From the NCBI GenBank assembly GCA_008694505.1, contig VZDJ01000056.1, positions 7,564,019 to 7,628,018 on the forward strand: 64,000 bases of DNA, given 5' to 3'. The notes beneath the pieces are model-generated. The model saw only the letters and a program-made list of their open reading frames with translations, made no database searches and was not told the DNA's origin. Positions 37,736-49,981 of the stretch are shown in pieces. The number at the start of each line of letters is the position of its first letter. Within the stretch, counting starts at the first letter, position 1. The translations under genes and the position numbers were made by a program. This DNA is from Cyanoderma ruficeps (Eukaryota; Chordata; Aves; Passeriformes; Timaliidae).

Positions 37736-38951
37736 GCCTTGACAAAACTCCAGAGTTTGTAACAATATCAGAGAACAGAAAAGAATGAAGCTGTGCTAAC
37801 AGTGATGTTTGCATCAACCAAGCATGCTGTCAGCTCTGTGCCTCTTGTGAGGTTCAAAACAACTTCTATCTTCAAGGCTTTATGAGGACCTTTCTTATTG
37901 TGTCCCAAATAGTTTCAAGCCTCACACTGTGATTTTAAATACATTCTCCTGCCAGCATGGAGCTGCTGCAGCTACTGCAGGTTCAGAAGCAGTTGCAGAC
38001 ATCAGAACAGGGCGTGAAGGTCTGACTGAGGAGCTGTTCAGCCTTGCAGATATTTTTAGGTGGATGAACATCTCACTCAGGGAGACTTGTAGAAATACTT
38101 CTAAAGAGATTTACATAATAGTTCCCTTCCATGTGCAGAAGGAGTATTTCTCAAGATTAATGTTGCAGAAGTTATAAACAGTGCCTGCACTGAGTACCTA
38201 ATGATGAGAGCCAGTCAGAAAATCAGTGTTCAGATTGTGCCAAGGCTCTTCCCCAGTAATGTTCTCTTACCTTGTTTTCTGAATCTGGCCATTGTTGGAT
38301 AGAAGGATTAGACTCTCTGTAGGAAAGGCTGTTTTCCTAAATACTGACATAACCAAATAGAGATGGGAAGGACAGTAGGACAATAATAGGTTCATATCTA
38401 ATCAAGACAAGCAAATTATTTGCCAGTAATCACCTTGCAAGAGGCTATCATAGGCTGTAATTCTCCTTCAAGGAAATATTTGAATTTAAGGTTTAAATTT
38501 GATTTACCAAAATAGCCAAGCGCTGCATAGATGAAGATTTTACTAAATTAACTAGGTAATAAATCTGCTTAATCTCACTCTAACATAAGCCAGCCATCAA
38601 GTGCATAAATGTAGGGAAATGCAGTAATTTTCCCTCTGGCAGCCAGGCCAGTTTCCTATCTGAGAAGGAATGGATGTACCCTGATATATTGAAATAGTTC
38701 CTCAGTTGTGTCTACAGCAGTTTCAGCAGCTTCTCAGCGTAAAGAACCTGACACATACTTCAGGATCAGACATTATTTGAAGAAATAGTTATGTTTAAGA
38801 ACAATTTGTCTCACTTTGAAGAAGAATCAGTGCAACAGAAATATTCATTCTTACTAGATGGGTTAGAGGGTTGGCACATTCCTGGTAAAAGGCAGCAGGT
38901 GGGATTCAAACAGCTTCTACAGTCCGGAGGTCAGGAGTTCTCCTGAGATAC
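37736..38951. other. Unique non-coding sequence
   Basis: Nothing is recognised except a near-palindrome, TCAGGAGTTCTCCTGA, at 38931-38946 next to the insertion-like block that follows. The 8 bp TGAGATAC at 38944-38951 are counted as its left flanking repeat. Confidence 0.5.
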
Positions 38952-39485
38952 TGCATCGTGGAAGATTTTGGTAGTTCAGCAATTCCTTTATTAAAACAAA
39001 TAAACAAAGGAAAATACAAAAATAACAATGCTAATAAAGCGCAAATCTGTGCGAGTTGTGGGATGTAAAGTTCAAGCTGAAATCTAAAGCATGCTTCAGC
39101 AGTTTACATTAAATGCAATATTTCAAACTCAGATACTTCGGTATCGCTACAAAATGAAAGTAGGAGATATAATCTTCAAAATCCCTAAGGCTGCCTTTTT
39201 TTTTTTTTCTTTTGAGTAATTCCAACCAAGACCTTAATCAGTATAAGAAAACGGGTGAAAAAGGCTTTAGGCGTGTATAAAACAACCCAAAAATCATAGT
39301 GACAAATCTCATACAATGGACAGGATCGGATGATACATGCAGCCCTGCCAAAATCCTTTTTTACACTAACTTAAACGAGTCCCTGGGCATGTGAACTCAA
39401 GCATGTGAAGAAGAGAGCAAACGTTTCTAGAGAAGTTTAGTTTCCCCATGACCTGTTGAGTTTGTTCTCTTGGCTCACTTTAGCA
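38952..39485 (-). mobile_element. Insertion-like element, possible LTR, between 8-bp direct repeats
   Basis: The 534-bp block begins TGCATCGTGG and ends TTTAGCA (TG...CA termini). It is flanked by identical 8-bp repeats, TGAGATAC, at 38944-38951 and 39486-39493. It carries about ten CpGs (for example AAAGCGCAAA, GTGCGAGTTG, TTCGGTATCGCTAC) in a CpG-poor neighbourhood, as a younger insertion would. Read on the minus strand, AATAAAGG lies about 35 bp from the end, as in an LTR with a short R-U5. An 8-bp duplication is too long for retroviruses (4-6 bp) and would suit a hAT-type DNA transposon, but no hAT-like terminal inverted repeats are seen. The identity is therefore open. Confidence 0.4.
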
Positions 39486-42419
39486 TGAGATACTCACAGC
39501 TGTCTCAGGTACAAAGTAACAGGTGCTAAAAAAACATAGAGTAATTATAGAGAAGGCAAGATCAGAGGTCAGATCCCTGCCTTTTAAAATAGCTTTGTCT
39601 CCTGTCATGCTGTCAATCATCTCTCAAGCAGTGGCTGGTACCTGAAACCAGAAAAGTGTAATGGTGTAAACCAATCACTCCCTTATGTAAGAAAGGGGGG
39701 AAATAGTGTTTGACCCCTCTGAGCTGAGTGGCGTATGTCTGGAAGTATGAGATTTAATTAAGCAGATGGTAGCATACATTACCGCTTTAGAAATGTGATT
39801 AATCATTATAAATGTTCTAGGTCCTTTAAAAGAATGACTAGAGCATCTGGCTCTGCACACTGAAACAGTGAACACCCACCTGACAGGAATCCATCTCCAT
39901 AAGGTAGACGATACTTGTGTTTATGTTAATTATTTGGAATCTTTATGCTTCAGTTGAACGAACGAGTTCTGGCACATTCTTTTAAATAAGGCAGATACAT
40001 TCTGATGTTAGGCTGCATTCAGAATCTACCTACTGGTGAATTTTAGCATCAACAAAAAAGCATGAAGTGAAAAAAAATCCAGCCTTAACCCAGCAGTTTT
40101 CAAAGATCCTGGAGCTGCAATTTGATACAGAATTTCAGACTCATTTCCAAACAGCTCTCATGTTACACACACATGGGATCCAGTTTTATCAGTGATCAGA
40201 ATTGCTGCCTGGATGAAGTTCTCTGATGTTCATATGTGAGATCCTATCACTCCTAACCACAGTCCAAGTATCTGAGGAGTTATTCTTCATGCAGGTTCCT
40301 GGCAAGTACCTGTCTTCCTTTGCATGTTTCTCTGAGGAGGCAGCATGAACACAGGGAGAGTTTGCCTGCTGCTGGTCAGCTCCTTCTGGGTGCCTTTGGT
40401 TACCAGCCTGCGATTTATTTGCTTCAAATAGATATTATATTTTTTAGTCTTCTATATTTATCCACGTTCTGTCATTTGGTTCCATCTGCTGTACATGGGA
40501 AAATGGAGTCTTTATTTTAGAATCCAAACTGCTGTCAGCTTGAGGCTTTCAGAGACTGGCAGTGCTTAGATCTGGACAGGACCTTGTTTTCAGTCTGTTC
40601 TCTGTTTGCAGTCTAGAATCGTGCATTCTACAATTCTATTCTATGAATCTTTGCCCCTTAATTAATTTTTGTTCTCCAGTTGCACATTGCTGGCTGATAT
40701 CCAAAGTACAGAGCAATCATACAGGAGGTGTTTGGGGCCTTGCAGGGAGGGGAGGTGCCCATGCAGCTCTCTGGGATTCCTCTTTGTGGGAATATTTTAA
40801 TAATGCTCAGAGAAATAAGAGATAAGACAAGCCTGAGACTGACTTACAGCCATCAGGTCAGAGCCAGTGTTCTAAAACAAGTAGTGTAGGCTTCGCTGCC
40901 AATCTATATTGGTTTTCATTTGCTAAAAATCCCAGTAAGAGCCGAAGGTGCTCCAACAAGCCAGTTTGCTGTTCCTCTTGCTCAGCAGATCAATGGATTA
41001 ATACTCTCTATCACTTTCATATGGCTCTGAAAGGCGTACAGAAATAAACTTGCTGTAGAGGATCACCTTCCAGTTTCCGTGCATTTATAAACGCCATCTG
41101 TTCCTCTCTGAGAGCTGGGTGTTATGGTAACCTGAGTGTTCAGACTTGAGCTGATTGCAGAGTACATGCCCATGCTCAGGGAGCACAGATACATGTGGGT
41201 GCATAATGCTGGCACGAGGATGGCACAGGGAAAATCCAGAATATGGGAAGCCTTTGGATGGATCTCTCTTGTGATGGGGGTGTGGTTGGAAGCAAGGAGC
41301 TCATCTCCTCCACAGCCCCAGGAAGCAAGGAATGCTGCCTTTAGTACTACTACATTCCCAGAGGCCAGGGAACAAATTATCTGCTTTCTTTCACTGTGTG
41401 GATTGAACTTTGGGGGAAAGACAAGGGCAGGGCGAAACCTCTGTGCTGCAATTTTATTTTTCATATAAACTTTGAGACGCCTTGTGTATGGTTCAATGTG
41501 AAAGTACCACAAGTTCATTCCATCTGTACAAAGAAGAGCTCATTATCACTGTGCCTATGAAGTGAATTCGAATCATCCTGCACACAACTCTGTGTGCCTT
41601 TACTGAATTTCTAAGATTATTCTTACTTCTGGGAGTAATTTGGCCTAGGTACACAGCATTTTCCCAAATGTCGTGTGCTTTTTGAAGTGTCTTTCTGCAT
41701 GCAGCCACTTAAGTCTAATAAAATTTAGTAAAACAATTTCCAAAACCTGAACAGGTACACAGCCTCATTCCCTGTAGTTGACTTTTGTATTAACCAGTAT
41801 CCTGCTCCTGTTTTCCTGCTTTGTGCATCCATTAATTATGGATCAATTATTCAATTCTTTAGGAACTCAGGTGAGCCCTGGGCTACTGAGTTGTTAAATT
41901 AAAGCAATGCCACAGTGAACAGGAAAGAACATACGTTTAATCCAGAGCCATCCTCCTTCTGTACTGATATTCCTGGGACAAAAGTGCTTTACTTCAGTCA
42001 ATAATTAAGGCAATTGGTGTGGTTGTCCTTTTCCCCACACTGCTTCCAACCCTTCTAGCATGTTATTTATCAAGATCTTCTTTCTGAGTGACAATCTTTC
42101 CCCATTTTTTAACGGCACAATCAAAATCTGAAAGCCAAATGCCTGTTATCACTGTAGGCACAATTCACTCTGCTCTGAGTGTTTCCTAAATGAAGCACAG
42201 CACAATTACCAAAAGAACAACTGCTTTACAAAGTGAATCTTGTACTTCAGTAAAACGCAGCCACCAAGGATCAGCTCAACAAATAGGGCATTAATTTTCT
42301 ATTTGACATGCTGGAAAAGGTGTCAATCCAAACTGAAAGCAGTGGCTTCTCAGCTCCTGGGAGCAGAAGGAGCAGCACTCTCCGTCACATTGCTCATTTG
42401 GCAGTCTCCCTCTTTCTAA
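39486..42419. other. Unique non-coding sequence
   Basis: A minus-strand frame of 151 codons (41063-41518) overlaps a plus-strand frame of 110 codons. Neither has a domain, and both reflect a stop-poor patch. ATTCTATTCTATGAATC near 40633 resembles the CR1 terminal octamer but has no CR1 body next to it. No gene is called. Confidence 0.5.
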
Positions 42420-42720
42420 TGATTGCACTTTAATTCCTCCAATAGGTAGCTGGTTAAATCACTTTCTCTTTACCTTTGAGGAGTGAAATTTCTGGTGACA
42501 AGCCTTTTGCTAATAAAAATTGTTTGCTTTTGAAAAATGCTCTCCAGTGTAAGTATCTGAATAAATTTGAAACAAAATATTTACACAAAATCGAACTATG
42601 CTAACAAATGAAGATAATGGCCTGTTTTTCATTGCCTTACCCTTTGTTCAGTCATCTACATCAATCAAGTTAATCAATTAAGCTAATTACAGGAAAGATC
42701 TAACACTTTATAGTTTTTTT
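42420..42720. promoter_or_regulatory. Candidate enhancer-like element with paired homeodomain sites
   Basis: TAATCAATTA at 42671-42680 is a TAAT-N2-ATTA site of the type bound by homeodomain dimers. Another TAATTA follows at 42684-42689. Several further TAAT or ATTA cores lie upstream. The block is repeat-free and has no maintained frame. The motifs are seen directly; enhancer function is inferred. Confidence 0.28.
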
Positions 42721-45700
42721 TTTTCATGGAGAAGAAAGGGGAATTAGGCTGATATTGTTTTCAAATATCTGTTCTTCTGCTAAAGTGCCAGGTCTTTCTA
42801 GAGTGCTGTATTCAGTGCACAGTCTCCCTGGTAATAACTGCTGTATTGTAATTTATCTTTAACAATGCAGCAGGAAGTCAGCTCTCTATACACAGTGAGG
42901 AATGTCTGTGCTGCTGAGAACCAACCTGCTGCTGTCAGAATTCTTTGAAACCTCAGGACAAGGGGTGCAAACCAGTTTGAGCAAAGATTTCCTTCAGCTC
43001 TTTTACAAAATGAGTCTTCTGTGCTGTGTAACAAAGGGTTGGTCACACCACTAACCTGAGGCTGCCGTGGATATCTCAGAAAAACACTACTTAGAACAAT
43101 CAAATTTGGGAGCCCAGCCTTCCTCTCTCATTAGTTAAAAAATATATTTAGGGCTTCTAGTTCATTTGTGCAACCAAATCTGGATATAGGATGATGCATA
43201 GTTTTAAAAAGCCCTTCTTACTTTCTAATATTCCACATGGACACATTTTGTTGTTTGGTTTCCAGAGAGGTCATCATGACCTCCTGTGATGGGAAAGATT
43301 GTCTTCTGTCATATGGTCTGCAAAGGTGGGAAATACATAAAACAAAAGCTTCAAGTGTTTCTTTTGTAATTTAGTTTTAGGTTGCAGCATTTAAAATGGG
43401 AAGGAAGCTTACTTCAGGGCAGTCACATAGCAATGTTTTTGGTTCATGCAAGTAGCCTGCAATAATGGGCTGTTTAGGCTGAGCTTGTTCACGTGATGCT
43501 TCCAGAATTTCTCTCTGAGCAGGAAGCAATAGCGTATCCCAGGAATTCAGAAAAACTTTCTGGTTGTGTGTTTAACACTGAGCTACAATATAGAGAATTT
43601 TTTTTTCTATATAAAAATGATTAACCTTTGAAAAAGCTGTGTTGAAAGTTAGTTTGTCAATTTAGAGACGAAAGGGTAAAGCTTCCCTTAGTCTATTTTG
43701 AAAGCTCCAGCCTATACATATTTGCAAGTTTCTCCCAGAAAATACTGCTCAGGTGTAATAGCTGCCAGAGGACGGTGAGACAGTGCACTGCTCTGGTGTT
43801 AGTCATTCATTGACAAACTGCCTGCTTTTGCCACTAGATTTATACAGCCATTTAAAGAGAGAAAATTCAGGAGCTGTAGACTAAACCAGAGCAGCCTAAT
43901 GTGCTATTTCTCCATCTAATGGAAATGTCTGCTTCCGTGGTCACTCTTCTGTCTGCCCATGAAATCCTGTGCCTTGAAAGGCAGGCATGTTTTATATAGG
44001 ACAATCCAATTAAAACAGCTCTTTGTTTCTCCTTCTAAGGAAACATTTTTTTGAGGTTTACTGTCTGTCTATACAAGGTTCAACCCCACTCTCAAGGGCA
44101 GACTTGTCCATCCTCACTGACAGTCACACTGTTCATTTGTGGGGCTCTCCAGAGAGAGATCTCAGCTTTGCTCATTCTGGTCTGTCTGGAAGGAGCATCA
44201 GTAAACTTAAGTCCAGCCTCCTTCAGGTTCCAAACCCATTTCTTCCTAAGATGACCACAGACATCTTCAACTTACCTGTGCTGGTGTCATAACAATCCTA
44301 TGGATGAGTTTGCCCAAATCCTCTCCCAGACCAGAACTCATCTTGCAGTACAGACACAACAGAATCACTTACAGGAGTTGGTTTGTGCAGGAACCAGGGG
44401 CTGCAAGCTTAGAAAAGTTGCATGTCTGGACCTCAGTTCAGCAGTCCCTTTAATGGGGCCAGTCATATCAGCTTCCAAAAGCACCTTGGGCAATTTAGAT
44501 AAGCCATTTAGCAGCAGTGCTATTAATAGTCTCTGACAGCCAAACGGGGATAACACTTCTCACTGCTATAAATTAGAGTTTTTCCCTTTCTCACAAGGAG
44601 TTGGAATAGTGTTAGCAAACACATTTCCCGACAGTTTTTTTTTCCTTTCTGTTTGACTTCAGAATACATCTCTTTGGGGACTGTATCACTTCCTGAATTG
44701 CTCCTGTTTGCCTCTGTCAGCAGTCTGGGATGCAGCCCCTGACATTTTTCACTCCTTGTCTCAGAGGCACACGGTGCTGAGCCCTGCCCAGATGCTCCTG
44801 CAGGCCTTTCTGTGAAGTCTAAGGATAGAGCTGTTCAACTGAGTGATACTCATAGCAAGAGAGGCAGTCTTGAGGAAAAAAATCAGACCAAAAGCAGCCT
44901 TGCCTCAGATGTTGCAGGCAGTTGAAGAAGAATTTGATCTCAATTTAAAGGGTACTTCTTCTTCGCCAGTTCTGAAGTGCAGTGTGTGGTAATAAAAGAT
45001 GATTATGCCACACAATAGCCTGAATATAGTCATTGAAGCAGGGTGAAATTAAAACAGATTTCTTCATATCAAGCATGATGTAATGATTTCTGTAATGCTT
45101 ACAGCCAGCAATGAAATTAACAACTCATTACATACCCAAACCAAGCAAATATTTAAGGCTGCAGGTAGTACATAAGTAATAACACCAAAGCCAATCTAAG
45201 GACTCAAAGGCTGAGTGCATTTCCTACTTAATTTATCAGACCAGAATAGAAGAAGCTAGAAATAACCATCCACCTGCTCTGAACACCCTGCCAATTATTT
45301 CAAACTACAAACCCAAAATGCAATATGAGCAGCTCCGTGCTTCTAGCAAAGCACAATACCCACTCAGATATTCCTACCCCTCCCTTCCAACCAGCACTTT
45401 AATTCATTTCTCTTTTTCCCAGTGCCAAGTCAAGTAGATGAATATTGCAAGCACTGCTGATAGATGCAATAGCAAAGCACTCTTTTCCTCATTTTTCAAT
45501 GAAAAGTAGGGAATGCTGCCTAAAGTGCAATGAAAACATGTTACAGTGTCTGTTTTTAGAAGCAGGCTTGTAAATTACTAGCTTTTGTTCCTTGTTCTGA
45601 CTTTTCTTAAGAGACTTCCTTTTCTCTTCTCTTCTGTGCCTAGCTACTCGGTAATATTTTGACCTAAGACCTTCTTCTCTGCTCTCTTCTACCTTTTAAC

Positions 45701-48700
45701 TCACTAAAGCTTGAGAGGATGAGTAGCAATATTGCTTTTAGCAGGAGAAAAGTATCTGAAAAGCTGCTGATGTTCCTGCTGCTTAACCACCACATCTTTC
45801 TCTCCTTTAATCTCGCTAGAGGTTAAGTTTAACAGTATGTCATGTATTATCCTGAAAGAGCTAACACCTTAACAGTTAACATTCTTAATAATTAATTTCA
45901 CTGGTATTGACATTATTTAGATATAAACTGAGAAAACTGGTTTCCCCAGACACGTAAGAGGAGTCCTGTGTTACAACAATAGTTTTGAAACCATAGGCAA
46001 ATACTGATCACCCTGGAAATCTATGGCAGAAATTCCTAGAATGCCAGTACCTATACTTTCAAACAAATCAAATGCCTGGATCCCTTTGAAAAGCTCAGCT
46101 CAGTCACTGGCAATGTCATTGCAGCATACAGATGGTTTGGGTGGGTCTGTGAATCTGTCTATAGATGTGACCCCATGGCAGTGAGAGCAGAATTTAGCAA
46201 AGGACTGCTGAAAGAATTTAAGAGAATCAGATGCTCACATCCATTTCTCCTTCCACTCCCTTTACAAATATTTCCCATTCATGCCTCATCTGACTGCCCA
46301 CAATTGGGTGTAAGGCTGCACACACACATTCTCTTCTGGAGCATCTGTGCTGCTTGAAGAGGTTCTGCCCACAGCTCACACCCATCTGTCTCCTCTCCCT
46401 CTTACTCTGCCTCTACTTTCCTAAAGTCACCTGATTCCCTCCAAGCCTTCCAGATGTCTATCCAAATCTCACGGATATTACCAAGAATCACTGAAGGCTG
46501 GGCCACAAAGGAGGAAAAGAGGAATTTCTTCACTGGAAGGGAAAAACATTATTTTCCCTTTTCTAATTAAGGAAAACAAATGGAAAGGATGAGATGTATG
46601 GGGGTTTTTCAGCATGAAGTCCATGACAAAAGGTGAATTTCTCATTGTCTTCAGTTTGTTGTTTCCTTCATTTTTTATTCAGCAGACAGTCCAGCATGGT
46701 GAATGTCCATTGTTTTTCAGATCTGCTCTGAGCTGTGCTGCAGGGGATCAGCCCTTCTCTAGGGGATGCACACAATCCCCAGCCACGTGAGGCTCTCTGT
46801 ACCTTTCCATCTCCCCTACTGCAGTATGTACCCCTCAGGTTTTGGTACAATATATGGCATGTAGGCTCTGAGATGCAACTCCATGGATGTATTTTTTGCT
46901 CTTTCATTTCAGGAGACATGTTCACTTGGTAGATAAATAAATCTGAAGGTGACTACACCAGATGAAATATTAATAAAAACACTTCCTTTCCATTTCTACC
47001 ATACCTTTGGTGAATCCTTGCATCCATACAAACTGGGTAAGTGACTTCCTGAGCTGCAGCAGATGCTGCCTCTTCTTTCTGGTCCCTCATGTGTCCCGGC
47101 TGCAGCTCTGGAGCCCTGGATGGCTGCTCCAGTAATTTTGGTCTCTGTGTGTGCTTCAGCCTCCTGCTCACCACATGATGGATGCCCTGAAACCTCTCTC
47201 TGATCAGCTTTAGCTGCTCTGTTGATCAGGAACAGCGTTCCTGATTCCGAAATATGGGATTACCTGATGGCAAAGGTAATGCCCTTTCAAAGGATCCTGC
47301 AGTAGAGGCTGAGAATAAACAGATGCTCTCACTCACAGGGAAACTGAAAGTCTTTGCTTATTCAAAAGGTGTTGCATAGCCTATTTAATATTAATAAAAT
47401 TGTCTTTTAAGCATAATTCAGAGAAAATTTTGATACACAACTTGCATTCCATGTTTTATAAAAAGGCTGAAAAGCACTTCAGCATTTCTAGATTGTTCCT
47501 TTCCATTGCTTGGGTTGCAACAGCAGTGGTGTGTTACTCACAAATGCCTTTGTTTGGATGTAAAACTTATTTGAAGTCTCATCAAGAGTTCCTTTAAATC
47601 CCCCAGCCAACAAAAAGGGGGAAAAAACTACCCAGTTTATGGATGTGACTTCTAAAATTCCATACTCAGCGCCCTTTAGTATTGCAATCCCATGTTCTTG
47701 AGATTCCTTCCAGATGTATTGTCAGATTTAGTGTGTAAAGTGAGTAAAGGTGAACTTCAGTCAATAAGTTCATTATAATGGTATTTCATGGGTTTGGGCT
47801 GGCGATTAATGGATTGTAAATTTATACTTTAAGACTAGAAGAACATGATCATATAAATTGTCTTATTGAAGTTAACAGGGCTGTTCTTTGAAGAAAAATG
47901 CCACTCAGCAGAACACTTAAATTCATGCGTAGCTCTAACCATATGTTTAAGTTCAAATGAAGGCAATCTTTTGGTTTTAAGAGAACTTGACTGTGCTTAG
48001 GTTCCTTAAAACATTTATATTAATATATAGGGTGGCTGCTGCAGTAGCCTTGGGGTGTCATTAATGATTTAAAAACCATAGTCTTTCTAAGCACTCATGA
48101 ACATTAGGTAAGAGAACTACTATTAGTTGGCAACAAGGTTAAAGCCTTTAAAACTCTGTCATCTGATATGTTTATTAAACTTTCATATACATTTTGCAGA
48201 GGCAAATAAGAGAATTTAACTGCATACAAGTTGCTGAAGACTGGTACCTGCTGCCAAGTGTTGCAAATAAAAAGTTGCCAGAGTGCAGTTCAAGAATGGT
48301 AGCAAGAAAAGGATTTCCTATTGCTAGTATTTCTGCCTACATATTAAAAAAAATAATAATAAATTGTGGATTTGCTCCAAAAATCATTTTCTTTGGGTTA
48401 TTTTGGAATATCCTTTCCCTCATAGACTAACAGTGCTTTGTGGAAAGATGGAAAGGAACTCTCTGTGGTCACGCTTCTCCATAGTGACACAGCACAGTGT
48501 GATGAAGGAGCACTGCTGACACAGCAGTCACTTCCATGCATCTCCCTTACAGCAAAAACTGCTCTGTATAAGGGTAGTTTGAAGGAAGAAGTTCATTAAT
48601 TGTATTTCTGTAGCAAAGACACCTGATGTCTTAATTATAAGAAACCAATACAAAATGAACAGGAACATTCTACATTATTAACCAAGGGTATTGAGGTTGA

Positions 48701-49231
48701 ACATATTTTTTGCTCTATACACATAGGACGTTGTATATACAAAGGAAACTTTTAAAGTAAGCCTTCCAAATCTGAATCTCAAGGTCCTTATCATAGGTAA
48801 TCTGTCAAGAAACACAAAACAAACAGCACGGTTAATCTCCAGCTTCTGAGGTGTATCTGCAGGTTACTCGGCAGCACAAAGCAATCACATGCTCCATAGA
48901 GCATCCTCTCCCTCACTGGGAGAAAATCAGCCCGTAGTTTTTTTCTTCCCTTTAAATTCCAAGTTAATTTTGATGCAAGAGTCCAGGTCTTTCCATATCC
49001 TCAGCCACGCCTCTCTCCAAAACTGAAGGAGAGCACTACTGCCGTGGTGTCTGGTGTTCACACCTTAAATCACCCCCAAACTTACTGATTTCCTTCAGCA
49101 AGGAGTTCCCTTCACATCGAAAGGTGAATAACAGGTGATAACAAAGGGTACAGTCCCTTTGGCCTTTTATCTGAAGTAAGACTAATGAAGGACAGAATAG
49201 CAGTGATGATGATTGATCAAGTCTAACCCCT
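42721..49231. other. Unique non-coding sequence
   Basis: No gene or interspersed repeat is recognised over 6.5 kb. T-runs lie near 42716-42724, 43600-43608 and 44635. Short open frames (for example 42798-43103 minus and 44023-44292 plus) have no domain or codon bias. The last five bases (CCCCT, 49227-49231) are the left duplication of the LTR that follows. Confidence 0.5.
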
Positions 49232-49976
49232 TGTCTTGGTTTAGGAAGACAGGTGTCTGCCAGGGAAAGCCAGAGTTTCCCTTGGAATGGAGAATGTAAA
49301 CCCCCTCCCTCCAAATTATTATAATTTTGAAATTAAGGGGTTCTCAGGCAAAGATATGGGAATAGGAAGAGCAGTTCTTTACTAGGAATATTAAAAAAAA
49401 AAGTAGTATAAAAAAAGCAAACAAACAAAAAAATAAAACCCTGACAGGGTCAGAACATGACCTGACCCTCTGTTGGTCAGGGTGTTGGTGTCAGTCCAAT
49501 CAAGTCCTCCTGCAGTGACAGATGTGGTTCTGTTGGACCAATGATCTTTTAGAAGGGTGTAGTTTTCCTCTGAGGGTCGTGTGGTGGTGAGATGGGTCCA
49601 GTCTTCCTCTGGAATCCAGTGCAAACAGGCTGCCTTGGTGTTCTGACCTGCAGGTTTTATCCAGGTAGGAATGCTGGGTTCCACCGACGGGGTGGAGCAT
49701 CTCACAATGGGGTGATGTAATGTTGTCAGTTATGCATTGTGCCTCGATGGCCCATGAACAGCAGATATCTCCTGGAGGGAGGATGAGTCATGGAGAAGAT
49801 AAAGAACACAGCCCCCCTGGTTTTAACAGCTGGCCCTTAGACAGAAGGCACCTGCCCCCTCCCCTGGAGTTATGAGGAACGAGTCAGAGAAGAGAAAAAA
49901 CACTTCCCCAACCAGTTTCAACAGATAATAATGGAATACACACTTTTGGTTAAATCTTGCATTGCAACCCAAGACA
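49232..49976. mobile_element. Solo LTR, 745 bp, passerine-type, with 5-bp target duplication
   Basis: The termini TGTCTTGG and CCAAGACA are perfect 8-bp inverted repeats starting TG and ending CA. The element is flanked by the direct repeat CCCCT at 49227-49231 and 49977-49981. A 5-bp duplication fits ERVL-type or some ERV1-type insertions. I recall this terminal sequence (TGTCTTGGTTT) as a very common passerine LTR, but cannot search for it. Orientation is not certain. A minus-strand frame at 49391-49705 stays open for 104 codons with a hydrophobic, T-run-encoded end, but it has no ATG and is probably fortuitous. No internal retroviral genes are present. Confidence 0.87.
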
Positions 49977-49981
49977 CCCCT

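Noticed and set aside
40633..40650. ATTCTATTCTATGAATC as a CR1 terminal repeat
   Set aside because: No CR1 body is found on either side, so the resemblance to the CR1 octamer is probably chance.
41063..41518. 151-codon minus-strand frame
   Set aside because: A 110-codon plus-strand frame overlaps it, so the patch is merely stop-poor. The translation matches nothing known.
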